Origin: PCC-9228 sp964477525
Lineage (GTDB): Bacteria > Cyanobacteriota > Cyanobacteriia > Cyanobacteriales > PCC-9228
Assembly: GCA_964477525.1 (NCBI GenBank)
Contig: CAYZHY010000002.1
Location: forward strand, 33,783 to 97,782
Direction of reading: 5' to 3'
DNA length: 64,000 bases
The translations under genes were made by a program, and so were the position numbers. The notes under the pieces were generated by a model, which was given only the letters and a program-made list of their open reading frames with translations, was not told the DNA's origin and made no database searches. Shown piece by piece: positions 26,113 to 34,570 of the stretch (the first letter of the stretch is position 1; each line of letters starts with the position of its first letter).

Positions 26113-27099
26113 ATGTTTCCAGTTCATCGCCCTCGCCGTTTGCGTGCTTCTGCCGACCTGCGCCGCATGGTTCGGGAAAATGTGGTGACCACCAATGACT
26201 TGATTTATCCCCTCTTTGCCGTACCAGGAGAAGGAGTTGCTCAAGAAGTCCCTTCCATGCCTGGGGTTTATCAATTGTCCGTTGACAAAATTGTAGCGGA
26301 AGCCAAGGAAGTCTACGATTTGGGGGTTCCCAGCATTATTTTATTCGGGGTTCCCGAACAGAAGGATAACGAAGCCACAGGAGCTTGGCACGATTGCGGT
26401 ATTGTCCAAAAAGCCACCCAAGCTATCAAAGAAGCTGTTCCCGATTTGGTTGTAGCAGTGGATACCTGTTTGTGCGAGTACACCAGTCACGGTCACTGTG
26501 GATACCTACAAGAAGGTGATTTGGTCGGTCGCGTGTTAAATGACCCCACCTTGGACCTGTTGAAGAAAACCGCCGTCTCCCAAGCCCAAGCTGGTGCCGA
26601 TATTATTGCTCCTTCGGGAATGATGGATGGATTTGTGCAAGCGATTCGTGGGGCTTTGGATGAGGCAGGATTTCAAAACACGCCGATTTTATCCTATGCA
26701 GCGAAATACGCTTCTTCTTACTACGGTCCTTTCCGAGATGCGGCGGAGTCGAGTCCCCAATCGGGCGATCGCCGAACCTATCAAATGGATCCTGCCAACA
26801 GCCGCGAAGCGCTCAAAGAGATTGCTTTGGATATCGAAGAAGGAGCCGATATGCTCATGGTGAAGCCGGCTTTGGCTTATATGGATGTGATTTGGCAGGT
26901 GAAACAAGCGACCAATTTGCCTGTCGCTGCTTACAATGTTTCTGGAGAATACTCCATGGTCAAGGCAGGGGCGCTCAATGGCTGGATTGACGAACAACAA
27001 GTGGTTCTGGAAACATTGATGGCGTTCAAGCGTGCCGGTGCCGATCTAATTTTGAGCTACCATGCAAAGGATGCGGCTCGTTGGTTGTCAGAACAATAA
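26113..27099 (+). CDS. hemB: Delta-aminolevulinic acid dehydratase (porphobilinogen synthase)
   Basis: Condenses two 5-aminolevulinate molecules to porphobilinogen for chlorophyll, haem and bilin synthesis. About 328 residues. VDTCLCEYTSHGHCGYL contains the three-cysteine zinc site (core DTCLCEYTSHGHCG), unlike the aspartate-rich magnesium type. Catalytic lysines lie in SYAAKYASSYYGPF and MVKPALAY. I choose the ATG giving MFPVHRPRRLR, the conserved family start; an in-frame ATG 12 codons earlier (26077) is possible. Neither has a strong ribosome binding site. It is transcribed alone. Confidence 0.95.
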   Translation: MFPVHRPRRLRASADLRRMVRENVVTTNDLIYPLFAVPGEGVAQEVPSMPGVYQLSVDKIVAEAKEVYDLGVPSIILFGVPEQKDNEATGAWHDCGIVQKATQAIKEAVPDLVVAVDTCLCEYTSHGHCGYLQEGDLVGRVLNDPTLDLLKKTAVSQAQAGADIIAPSGMMDGFVQAIRGALDEAGFQNTPILSYAAKYASSYYGPFRDAAESSPQSGDRRTYQMDPANSREALKEIALDIEEGADMLMVKPALAYMDVIWQVKQATNLPVAAYNVSGEYSMVKAGALNGWIDEQQVVLETLMAFKRAGADLILSYHAKDAARWLSEQ

Positions 27100-27642
27100 A
27101 GGATTTCAACAGGCAAAATGTTATTGTTTGCGGACATAGTTCGCGGCGTTCGGACCACAGTTTTTGGGAATGGCTGCGTTGGCTGTGTCCGCAAGTTGCT
27201 GCCCATTCCTACAGATATCCGCGATAGACAAATTCTCTTAAATAGCGATCGCGAACTGCCTATGGGATAGCTTCTTAGATGTCATAAAAAATCAATAATT
27301 TGGTCGTTCGTCCTGGGGAAATCCCACAAATTCTTATAGTAAAATCGAAAAAACATTTTCCTAGAAGATTGAATTCCATTCCAGGCCAACACGAACAATT
27401 TGTTGGTTGGATAAGAGAACCTGCAAACCGTTGGAAGATTTTTTCCACCAACGTCGTTGTTTTGCTAGTTATGTACTTGCGGTTGTCCAATCTTCTATCG
27501 AACATACGCGATCGCTGTAGATAACACAGGAAAACCAAATTAATACGAAATCTCCAAATTTTCCCATCAAGGACTTGCCTAGGATGGTTTTCACGAACCA
27601 AGCGAGACGCTTCGCGAACAATTTTTTAGGAGTTCAGCTCTT
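27100..27642. other. Intergenic region with a long inverted repeat
   Basis: About 540 bases between hemB and the GNAT gene (both plus strand). It holds the inverted repeat at 27128-27194, several HIP1 sites, and the phrase AAGCGAGACGCTTCGCGAAC near 27600, which resembles common cyanobacterial intergenic repeats. No credible gene. Confidence 0.5.
27128..27194 (+). repeat. Inverted repeat after hemB
   Basis: TTGCGGACATAG pairs with CTGTGTCCGCAA (12 pairs including one G-T) across 43 bases. There is no T tract, so it is not a standard terminator, but it could protect the hemB mRNA 3' end. Confidence 0.5.
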
Positions 27643-28116
27643 ATGGATGGCAGCCATATTCAATTTGAAACATGCAAATCCAAAGTAGATTTTCCACAAT
27701 TGAAATCTTTATTGGACGAGACAGCCTTTTGGGCACGAGAACGCGAAATTCAAGATTTAGAAATTGCGATCGCACATAGCTATCCGGTGGTTACGGTTTG
27801 GGACCAACAACATTTAATTGGTTTTGCCCGCGCCACCTCAGATGGTGTCTATCGCGCCTGCATTTGGGATGTGGTTATCCATCCCCAATATCAAGGAAGG
27901 GGATTGGGTCAAAAATTAGTCGAAACCACGATTAGCCATCCCCATCTATCGCGAGTAGAACGAATTTATTTGATGACGACTTACCAACAGCAATTTTACA
28001 AGCGCATTGGATTTGAGGAAAATTCAACCACCACCATGGTTTTGCATGCCGATGCTTGGACTACTCAGATGAGTGTTGGTAGTTCCCCCTCTTCAGCCAA
28101 CATTGAAGCTGGCTGA
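27643..28116 (+). CDS. GNAT family N-acetyltransferase
   Basis: Protein of 157 residues with the GNAT fold. Acetyl-CoA is held by the motif VVIHPQYQGRGLGQKLV at about residues 84-100. The C-terminal half includes YQQQFYKRIGFEE, the usual aromatic region. AGGAG lies ten bases upstream of the ATG. The substrate is unknown. Its last 56 bases overlap the 3' end of the convergent histidine-kinase-like gene. Confidence 0.88.
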   Translation: MDGSHIQFETCKSKVDFPQLKSLLDETAFWAREREIQDLEIAIAHSYPVVTVWDQQHLIGFARATSDGVYRACIWDVVIHPQYQGRGLGQKLVETTISHPHLSRVERIYLMTTYQQQFYKRIGFEENSTTTMVLHADAWTTQMSVGSSPSSANIEAG

Positions 28117-29014
28117 GTTGGGAAGGGTTTTGTGGGTCGGCTACTGCTTGCAAGCGACCACCCATTAACTCTAGCAAGCTTTGAGAAATCCAAATTTTGA
28201 CTTCCGAGGACAAATTCGGGCGATCGCTGGTGATATACTGTTTTTTCTGGGGTAATTCCGTTGGTGGTTCCCATTGAAAGCGATCGACAGCTTCATGCCA
28301 AGCCTCAATAGGAGGTGAAATTTCAATGGCGATCGCCATTTGTTCTCCGGTATCGTTTGGATGAGCTTGCACGTAAATTTCTCCTTCTTTCATTTGTCGG
28401 ATCGTTGGGTCTACCAAATTGACCAAAGCTTGGGTCAAGCGAGTGCGATCGGCGACGACGTGAAATTCCGGTGGATCGGTGGGGATGTGCAGGCGAATAT
28501 TGTTGTTTTTTGCCTGTAAGTGTGTAAATTGTTCCAATTGCTGAAAAACTTCCGCTACAGAAAGGGATTCAAATTTTAATGGGTCTCTCCCATATTCGCT
28601 TCTAGCCACCTGTAGCAATTCATCCAACATCTCAACCATCCGAATCGCCGATTGATTGGCTTGGTTGAGAAATTCCCGTTCTTCTTGGGGGTTTTCGCAC
28701 AAGTCCTCCAAAACCAACTGATGGGAACCAATCATACGATTGAGCGGCGATCGCAGTTCGTGAGATACCCGTGCCAAAAATCCCCCCTTAAATTGGCTCA
28801 TTTGCCAAGCTGTTTCGCAGTTCCACTGAGTTTGGCGCAGTTGTTCCGAAAGGCTTTCTACTCGATTTTGTAAAGTAGCTACACTTTCTTTGGGAGATGG
28901 GGAACGAGATTTGCTGTTGGTTGAGGAAGGCCCTAGACGACGTTGCCACCACCAACTACCGACAATTCCGATTCCCAAACCCACGAGCAAAAATAACCAA
29001 TTACTCCATACCAC
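28061..29014 (-). CDS. Membrane-anchored histidine-kinase-like protein, ATP site degenerate
   Basis: Protein of 317 residues. One N-terminal membrane helix (WLFLLVGLGIGIVGSWWW), a coiled coil (about 42-65), and a HisKA dimerisation domain with an intact phospho-acceptor site, SHELRSPLNRMIG (H85). The ATPase domain is clearly homologous but broken. The N-box reads QALVNLVDPTIR, with Pro203 where the Mg-binding Asn belongs. The D-x-G-x-G motif is replaced by EISPPIEAW, and the G-L-G-L motif by SSEVKIWIS before QSLLELMGG. It can hardly bind ATP, so it may serve as a phosphotransfer or scaffold protein. No response regulator is adjacent. Confidence 0.8.
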   Translation of the reverse strand: MVWSNWLFLLVGLGIGIVGSWWWQRRLGPSSTNSKSRSPSPKESVATLQNRVESLSEQLRQTQWNCETAWQMSQFKGGFLARVSHELRSPLNRMIGSHQLVLEDLCENPQEEREFLNQANQSAIRMVEMLDELLQVARSEYGRDPLKFESLSVAEVFQQLEQFTHLQAKNNNIRLHIPTDPPEFHVVADRTRLTQALVNLVDPTIRQMKEGEIYVQAHPNDTGEQMAIAIEISPPIEAWHEAVDRFQWEPPTELPQKKQYITSDRPNLSSEVKIWISQSLLELMGGRLQAVADPQNPSQLSQLQCWLKRGNYQHSSE

Positions 29015-29089
29015 AACAAAATTCCTGTTTGCTGAACATTCCTATAAAAACAATCCTTAGTTCTTTATTTCTGTTTCTAGTGGCTTTTG

Positions 29090-29680
29090 TCAAGGTGTAA
29101 ATGCGATCGCTCCTTGGCGTAATACTTCCCAACGACCATCGCGCCACGCTACGACGGTAGACGGGTGTTTGCTGGGTTGGGGTGCTTGTTGCCAAAGTTG
29201 AAGGTCAGGAACCAAAACTGAAGGAAATGCCTGCATAATATCTTCTATAAATATCAAAGGAGGTTCGCCACTGCGGTTAATGCTGGTTGTCGCTAGAGGA
29301 CCAGTGGCATTGAGAATATCGACAGCCAGTTGGCAATCGGGAACTCGTACGCCAATAGTCGTGGGATTTTGGGGATTCATTTGTGGCGGTACGGATGCCG
29401 AAGCTGGCAGGACCAGGGTTAGTTGCCCTGGTAAATATTTTTGAGCAACGGTTTGCCAAATTTGAAATTCCTGTTCGGTTCCCCGAACGTACGGTAAAAG
29501 ACTATTAAAGGTGGTCCCCATCAATACCAAAGGTTTTTCGTAACTGCGTTGCTTGGCTGCATAGATAGACTCAGCGCGATCGGGTCTAGCCGCCAAAGCC
29601 GGTACGGTATCGGTGGGAAAAGCAATCAAATTGCCAGCGTTCGCACCTGCAATTAAAGCCTCAAAAGATACCTGGGTCAT
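29090..29680 (-). CDS. Sua5/YciO/YrdC family protein (threonylcarbamoyl-AMP synthase)
   Basis: About 196 residues. The family makes threonylcarbamoyl-AMP for the t6A37 modification of ANN-decoding tRNAs. Conserved: IAFPTDTVPALAARPD, then KQRSYEKPLVLM (the K-x-R-S motif) and TTSINRSGEPP (S-x-N-x-S-G). The ATG giving MTQVSFEAL is preferred over a TTG seven codons upstream. It follows its strand neighbour, the histidine-kinase-like gene's upstream side, by about 75 bases, so the kinase-like gene may be cotranscribed behind it. Confidence 0.88.
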   Translation of the reverse strand: MTQVSFEALIAGANAGNLIAFPTDTVPALAARPDRAESIYAAKQRSYEKPLVLMGTTFNSLLPYVRGTEQEFQIWQTVAQKYLPGQLTLVLPASASVPPQMNPQNPTTIGVRVPDCQLAVDILNATGPLATTSINRSGEPPLIFIEDIMQAFPSVLVPDLQLWQQAPQPSKHPSTVVAWRDGRWEVLRQGAIAFTP

Positions 29681-29701
29681 AGTCGATGGTTGATACTGCA
29701 A

Positions 29702-30055
29702 ACAAAACGGTCTGTGCTTTAGATTTGGGGAGTTACCGAGCTTGAAATTTAATAATTCTACTATCTCCCCTCCATTTAATATACAAAGATTGTCTTTAAT
29801 GTAAAATTTTATACAGAATTAATTGCCCTTCTTTCAAAAATTCGCTAAGATCCAAATAGAGAAGAAATTGAGTCTTCAGTATGCGGGTGGTAGCGATGGT
29901 GCCGCAATGTGACCGGCCACAGCTGCCGCCGGTCCCCTTGCCAAGGCTTCAATATACTGTTTTGACCCGGATAAAGCAAAAGCTAGATTCAAAAAGCTTT
30001 TTAATCCCATCAGTTTCACCATTTGTTGTTTTGTAGAATTTAGGATAATTTGATT
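29702..30055. other. Intergenic region with a candidate 48-codon ORF
   Basis: About 350 bases between the divergent Sua5-like and DUF4278 genes. The only possible gene is a minus-strand ORF at 29876-30022 (listed separately with low confidence). Confidence 0.4.
29876..30022 (-). CDS. Possible small protein, 48 residues
   Basis: ORF opening MVKLMGLKSFLNLAFALSG and ending in an Ala/Pro-rich tail, APSLPPAY. Composition is protein-like, with a hydrophobic helix, but there is no recognisable Shine-Dalgarno and no family that I know. It could equally be chance. Confidence 0.25.
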   Translation of the reverse strand: MVKLMGLKSFLNLAFALSGSKQYIEALARGPAAAVAGHIAAPSLPPAY

Positions 30056-30457
30056 ATGAAACTCACCTATCGTGGTCTCAGCTACGAATACGACCAACCG
30101 ACTCTAGACATGGAAGAAGAAAAGGTGGGTGGTAAATACAGAGGACAAGCATGGCAACTCCGCTATCCTCGACATATTCCCACCACCGAACCTAAAGACA
30201 ATCTCAAATATCGTGGTGTTGCTTACGGTACAGATGCTACGGGGAAAGCGGTACCGGTTCAGGACCAACCCCAGCAAGACAAAACAGCTACCAATGTTCC
30301 TTCTGCTGCTTTGCTAGAAGATATGGCCAGATTACACCACGAAAATATCTGTCGCCGTTTAGAACATCGCCTGCAAGTAGCTAAAGAAAGAGGCGACGAG
30401 ATGTTGGTGAAAGCTTTAGAAGAAGAACAAAAACAAATGGTTTGTTCCTCCCACTAA
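30056..30457 (+). CDS. DUF4278 domain protein
   Basis: Protein of 133 residues. Three copies of a Y-R-G motif are the hallmark of the family: KLTYRGLSYEYD at the start, GKYRGQAWQLRYP at about residue 32, and LKYRGVAYGTD at about 55. The C-terminal half is a charged helix (HHENICRRLEHRLQVAKERG). DUF4278 proteins are found almost only in cyanobacteria and have no known function. A clear terminator follows 33 bases after the stop. Confidence 0.85.
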   Translation: MKLTYRGLSYEYDQPTLDMEEEKVGGKYRGQAWQLRYPRHIPTTEPKDNLKYRGVAYGTDATGKAVPVQDQPQQDKTATNVPSAALLEDMARLHHENICRRLEHRLQVAKERGDEMLVKALEEEQKQMVCSSH

Positions 30458-30490
30458 AGGCAATTCCAAACCATAGGTAGACAGTAATCG

Positions 30491-30524
30491 GGAGTATCTC
30501 TTGAGATACTCCTTGTTTGTTTTG
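30491..30524 (+). terminator. Intrinsic terminator of the DUF4278 gene
   Basis: 10-bp perfect stem GGAGTATCTC / GAGATACTCC with a 2-nt nominal loop, followed by TTGTTTGTTTTG. Confidence 0.8.
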
Positions 30525-30528
30525 AAGG

Positions 30529-31182
30529 TTATTTGGTTTGGGATGTTGTGGTTGATAGCTGGCAAAACCAATCGATGGCTTGCCAAATTTCTGGTAGTAC
30601 GTTGGCTAAGGCATGGTCGCTGTCTAGTTCCTGGAGGATAACCCAAGGTCGAGATTTGGCAAACTGGTAGCTAACCCGTATGGGAATCACTTTGTCATGA
30701 CGACCGTGGAGTAGCAAGGTGGGAACTGGACGTTGTAATTGGGATTCGCTGTATTGACGCAAATCGCTTAAAAAGTGGTAGCTGAGGGGAAGGTTTTGTT
30801 GGTAAGCGTAGTGGTACACGGAAAGGCTACCTTGGGTTTGCCAAGTACGTATGTCTTCTGGTTTTAAGCTGGGTAGCCAGCAATCTAAAAATTGAAAGGC
30901 TGGTGCTAGCAGGACAATTTGACGCACTTGCGGGGATTTTTCGGCTAGCCAAGCTGCTGTCAGACCGCCAAAACTAGAGCCAATGATGGTGACTGAGTTG
31001 GGGGAGTTGGGGAGGAAATTAGCAACTTGCTGTAGCTGGCGCGTGAGGCTGAGGTGAAAGAAATCTCCTTGGTTTAAATCGGGGATTTCTAGGGAATATC
31101 CCAAACTAGCAAAACAATCGCGCAGGTAGCTGGCTTTACGAGATTGAGGACCGGAAGCAAATCCGTGTAAATAAATATACAT
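30529..31182 (-). CDS. YqiA/YcfP-type alpha/beta hydrolase
   Basis: Protein of 217 residues. It opens MYIYLHGFASGPQSRKASYL, typical of the YqiA esterase group. The nucleophile elbow is IGSSFGG (Ser at about residue 69), and the acid and His lie in LLHGRHDKVIP and LDSDHALAN. Esterase activity is shown for enterobacterial relatives; the natural substrate is unknown. It begins 24 bases after hisB on the same strand, so the two are probably cotranscribed. Confidence 0.85.
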   Translation of the reverse strand: MYIYLHGFASGPQSRKASYLRDCFASLGYSLEIPDLNQGDFFHLSLTRQLQQVANFLPNSPNSVTIIGSSFGGLTAAWLAEKSPQVRQIVLLAPAFQFLDCWLPSLKPEDIRTWQTQGSLSVYHYAYQQNLPLSYHFLSDLRQYSESQLQRPVPTLLLHGRHDKVIPIRVSYQFAKSRPWVILQELDSDHALANVLPEIWQAIDWFCQLSTTTSQTK

Positions 31183-31205
31183 GGGATTTTTGCGATCGCT
31201 ACCAG

Positions 31206-31871
31206 CTACAAAACGCCTTTAGAACTGGGAATTAAATCGGCGCGTCGGGGGTCAATTTCTACAGCCATCCGCAAAGAACGGGCAAAGGCTTTGAAGGTTG
31301 CCTCGATAATGTGGTGGGAGTTGATCCCATCTAGTTGACGCAAATGCAGGGTCATGAGGCTATTATTGGCGATCGCGATAAAGAATTCGCGCACCAATTG
31401 CGTATCGTAGGTACCGACGCGCTGGGTAGGGATGGTTAAACCATAATTCAAGTGCGGACGTCCGGATAAATCGAGGGCAACCTGTACCAAAGCTTCGTCT
31501 AAAGGGGCTAAAAAATTGCCGAAACGGACAATTCCTTGGCGATCGCCCAAAGCTTGCCACAAAGCTTGTCCCAAAGCAATGCCCACATCCTCGTTGGTGT
31601 GGTGGTCGTCGATTTCAATGTCGCCTTGAGCTTGGATATTGAGGTCAAATAACCCGTGGGAAGCCAATTGGTGCAGCATGTGGTCCAAAAAAGGAATGCC
31701 TGTATCGACCGTACAGTTCCCTTTCCCGTCGAGGTAGATGCTGGCTGTAACGTCGGTTTCCTTGGTGGTCCTTCTAACAGAGGCTTGGCGCTGAATTTCG
31801 GTTGCCTTGGCACCATCGCCATTTGCTGGGGAGGAAGCTGCCGTTTGTTGGTTTTGGTTTTGGGTGTGCAT
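31206..31871 (-). CDS. hisB: Imidazoleglycerol-phosphate dehydratase
   Basis: Sixth step of histidine synthesis, a Mn-dependent dehydratase of the monofunctional type. The metal-binding histidines are in PFLDHMLHQLASHG and DIEIDDHHTNEDVGIALG, and again in GINSHHIIEATFKAFARSL. 221 residues, about 20 more than usual: the first 28 residues (Gln/Ser/Ala-rich, up to QRQASVRRTTKET) are an extension, and a later start is possible if it is not translated. Followed by the YqiA-type hydrolase gene. Confidence 0.95.
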   Translation of the reverse strand: MHTQNQNQQTAASSPANGDGAKATEIQRQASVRRTTKETDVTASIYLDGKGNCTVDTGIPFLDHMLHQLASHGLFDLNIQAQGDIEIDDHHTNEDVGIALGQALWQALGDRQGIVRFGNFLAPLDEALVQVALDLSGRPHLNYGLTIPTQRVGTYDTQLVREFFIAIANNSLMTLHLRQLDGINSHHIIEATFKAFARSLRMAVEIDPRRADLIPSSKGVL

Positions 31872-32029
31872 GGTGTCCGTTCCTCGCGTTCGATCGTTCG
31901 ATGAGCGATCTTATCGATCTATTATCTAGTTTTTGCCCATGAAGTTTGTAGAAATACGTTGTCACTGTCGAAAAACTTCGTTAACATTAATTAACAGAAC
32001 TTTAGAAAATTATAGACGGGGGTAACATT

Positions 32030-32185
32030 ATGCAGGACAATACCAATCGCAATGCTTGGAACTGGGGCTTCACCGCTGGAGCTGAAAACTGGAACGGACG
32101 TCTAGCCATGCTTGGCTTCATTTCCGCCCTTGCTGTGGAATTGATTACCGGCCAAGGTGTTCTCCACTTCTTAGGCGTTATGTAA
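32030..32185 (+). CDS. hli: High-light-inducible protein (one-helix CAB-like)
   Basis: A 51-residue gene opening MQDNTNRNAWNWGFTAGAE. Its single membrane helix carries the chlorophyll-binding signature ENWNGRLAMLGFISALAVE (E-x-x-N-x-R-x-A-M-x-G-F). Hli proteins bind chlorophyll and carotenoid and protect photosystem II assembly intermediates and chlorophyll synthase under stress. The short N-terminus and the end FLGVM are typical. It is divergent from hisB and ends in a strong terminator, so it is monocistronic. Confidence 0.93.
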   Translation: MQDNTNRNAWNWGFTAGAENWNGRLAMLGFISALAVELITGQGVLHFLGVM

Positions 32186-32305
32186 AACCAAGCTAGCCAG
32201 GTACGTAATTTTGCTCGAGCATAGCTGCACAAAATCGTCCCTTGGCTGCTATTCCTTCCTTTCTTCTTTTTTAACAACCTGTGGTTTTCCTGAAAATATA
32301 CATAT

Positions 32306-32341
32306 AGCTGGGAGTTTTTGGCGAATCTCCCAGCTTTTTTT
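32306..32341 (+). terminator. Intrinsic terminator of hli
   Basis: 9-bp stem AGCTGGGAG / CTCCCAGCT with a 12-nt loop, followed by a run of seven T. Confidence 0.85.
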
Positions 32342-32473
32342 GGTTTTTGCTTGCCTACATAACGATTCAGAGATGGACAAACAGTTGGTTGACCCCCAAT
32401 TTCAGGAGCAAAGCTGGTTTTGGGGGCATCCAGACAAGGGATTGTATAAAATCCAGAACACCCCAACCAGTAA

Positions 32474-33856
32474 TTAGCGGATGTATTCTTTCAAGATGCT
32501 GTTTCGATTGGGATGGCGTAGCTTCCGCAGGGCCTTGGCTTCAATTTGGCGAATCCGTTCCCGGGTGACGTTAAAGGTCTGACCAATTTCTTCTAAGGTT
32601 TTCATGCGACCGTCATCCAAACCATAACGCAAGCGTAAAACATCCCGTTCCCGGGGGCTTAGCGTATCGAGAACGCATTCCAAATCTTCCCGCAGCAAAT
32701 CTTTGGAAACTTCATCTTCTGGAGTTTCCCCGTCGGATTCGATGAAGTCTCCCAACCGCGAATCTTCTTCTTTGCCAATAGGCGTTTCTAGAGAAATGGG
32801 AAGTTGCGCTGACTTGGCAATAAAACGCAACTTCTCAATGGTCATTTCCATGCGCATAGCAATCTCTTCCTCGGTAGGCTTGCGCCCCATTTCTTGAGAA
32901 AGAAGTTTCGTGGTTTTCTTGATGCGGGAAATGGTTTCGTACAAGTGAACGGGCAGGCGAATGGTGCGGGATTGATCGGCGATCGCCCGGGTAATGGCCT
33001 GACGAATCCACCAAGTTGCATATGTGGAAAACTTATAGCCTTTTTCGTGGTCGAATTTTTCCGCAGCTCGAATCAGACCCAAGCTCCCCTCTTGAATCAA
33101 GTCTTGGAAAGAAAGACCTCGATTCATGTATTTTTTGGCAATGGAAACCACCAAACGCAGGTTCGACTGCACCATTTTATCTTTGGCGCGCCGCCCTATA
33201 TGCAAACGCCGGCGGAACTTGGACGTATAGCTTTTGATATGGTTTTCCCAGCTTTTCGTTAGCGTCAAGCTGGTTTCGTTCGCTTCAGCCAGCAACGAAT
33301 CCAGGAAAGAATTGGCCACCAACACCACTAGCAAGAGGCGATTTTGTGGGGTCGCTTGTGCCACCTGAGCGATCGCTGCCAACAGGGAGTTGACTTTGTT
33401 TTCCAATCCCAGTTCTTGTAGGCGAACCACCTCTGCCCATTCCGAATGTTTGGGGTCGCGGCCCAAACATTCGCCCATGTGTTCGCGGATGCGTTCCAAA
33501 GCCAACAGATCGGAAATCTGACGTGCTAGTTCGATTTCTTCGTCAGCTCGCAGCAGTCGAGTTCGTCCAATCTCTTGTAGGTACAAGCGAATAGAATCTT
33601 CCGTATAGTGTTTTTTCTTATCGCTATCTTCGCTGCGAGATGAACTAAGCTTGCCAGACTTATCACTCTCTAGATCGGTCCGATCTTCCAATAAAGCCTT
33701 GCTAGCCGCCTCCAAAGTTTCTTTGGATATAGAGTTAGGGTCATCCTCGCTTTCGTTTTCTTCGTTTTCCAGGATCTGCAATTCTTGTTCGAGAGGTTCG
33801 ACTGACTCTAACTCAGTGCGATCGATGGTTGCGAGTACGTTATTTGTCTGGTTCAT
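32474..33856 (-). CDS. sigA: Principal RNA polymerase sigma factor SigA/RpoD (group 1) with an insertion
   Basis: Protein of 460 residues, the primary sigma factor. An acidic N-terminus precedes region 1.2 (DSIRLYLQEIGRTRLLRADEE core LYLQEIGR, about residue 91). Regions 2.1-2.4 run from GRRAKDKMVQSNLRLV (about 221) through FSTYATWWIRQAITRAIA. Regions 3 and 4 end RERIRQIEAKALRKLRHPN. Cyanobacterial group 1 factors usually have only a few residues between SEWAEVV (about 144) and FRRRLHIGRRAKDK. Here about 65 residues (147-213) are inserted, rich in Leu/Ala/Val, with LLAAIAQVAQATPQNRLLL. Everything else is near-canonical. It is convergent with hli. Confidence 0.96.
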   Translation of the reverse strand: MNQTNNVLATIDRTELESVEPLEQELQILENEENESEDDPNSISKETLEAASKALLEDRTDLESDKSGKLSSSRSEDSDKKKHYTEDSIRLYLQEIGRTRLLRADEEIELARQISDLLALERIREHMGECLGRDPKHSEWAEVVRLQELGLENKVNSLLAAIAQVAQATPQNRLLLVVLVANSFLDSLLAEANETSLTLTKSWENHIKSYTSKFRRRLHIGRRAKDKMVQSNLRLVVSIAKKYMNRGLSFQDLIQEGSLGLIRAAEKFDHEKGYKFSTYATWWIRQAITRAIADQSRTIRLPVHLYETISRIKKTTKLLSQEMGRKPTEEEIAMRMEMTIEKLRFIAKSAQLPISLETPIGKEEDSRLGDFIESDGETPEDEVSKDLLREDLECVLDTLSPRERDVLRLRYGLDDGRMKTLEEIGQTFNVTRERIRQIEAKALRKLRHPNRNSILKEYIR

Positions 33857-34289
33857 GCCGCGTTCCTCATACTCCTTCTAAAAACTTCAACAACTAGATA
33901 GAACAATGTATGTTCGAACGGCCTGTGGCTGTACCCACAGAGGGGATAGCCACGGGGGAGACTACGGGCTAGACGTAGTCCAAATCGTTCGTTTGGGGAA
34001 TAAGCCCGATCGCATTTCTTTTGCGGGATGAGATAAATTTTTTGTCCACCTTAAATAACTAACAGTCCTTTCCGAAAACTGGGAATGGAACTGATGGACT
34101 ACCACTGCGGAAGACCTTTCTGATTGTAGCTTTTTTCACCAAAAATGTACGATTCATTATTAAGATTTCGTTTGAATTTTAGCAGTTTCCTATGGTGCCT
34201 CCCTCCTTAGGAGGCAGTACCATTGCTTTGGCGGTGGGGATGGCTGTAGGGGAAACTTCCCTAGGCTAAAAAGGTGTGCGCTCGCTAGG

Positions 34290-34332
34290 GCGATGGTCTC
34301 CTTACTACCAGTTTGAAATGAAAGACCATCGC
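34290..34332. repeat. 10-bp inverted repeat upstream of sigA
   Basis: GCGATGGTCT and AGACCATCGC separated by 23 bases. No T tract. It could be an operator or a leader hairpin. Confidence 0.45.
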
Positions 34333-34521
34333 AGTTGCTCCCGTTTGAGCATACTCAATTCCTTCCGATCTCACATCGGCGGGGATGGAACATTGAGGAT
34401 TTCTCCCCGAATCGAGTTTTCATAAAGTGCCTCGATCGAGTTTTAACACAAGCAGAAAAAAATGACATACATGTTGGTTTGCCAAGGAACAATTTTAGAG
34501 AAAATTTTGATTTTAGCAATC

Positions 34522-34553
34522 CCCCGTTTTTAAATTGGGGGGGTATCCCCCCT
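34522..34553. repeat. Poly-G/poly-C palindrome after the CNNM gene
   Basis: CCCCC (34522-34526), a run of seven G (34538-34544) and six C (34548-34553) allow two mutually exclusive hairpins. It lies 18 bases beyond the stop of the CNNM gene and resembles intergenic repeats common in cyanobacteria. Confidence 0.5.
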
Positions 34554-34570
34554 ATATGCGATGCCCTTTT

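Larger units (their letters stand above)
33857..34570. other. sigA promoter region with several hairpins
   Basis: About 710 bases between the sigA start and the stop of the CNNM gene (both minus). No ORF. Hairpins: GCCTCC / GGAGGC near 34200-34220, TAGGG / CCCTA near 34247-34263, GCGATGGTCT / AGACCATCGC (34290-34299 with 34323-34332), and a G7/C6 palindrome at 34522-34553. The region probably holds the sigA promoters and a long leader. Confidence 0.5.

Noticed and set aside
27275..27601. 108-codon minus-strand ORF between hemB and the GNAT gene
   Set aside because: Unbalanced composition (Cys and Arg-rich), no start signal and no family; treated as chance.
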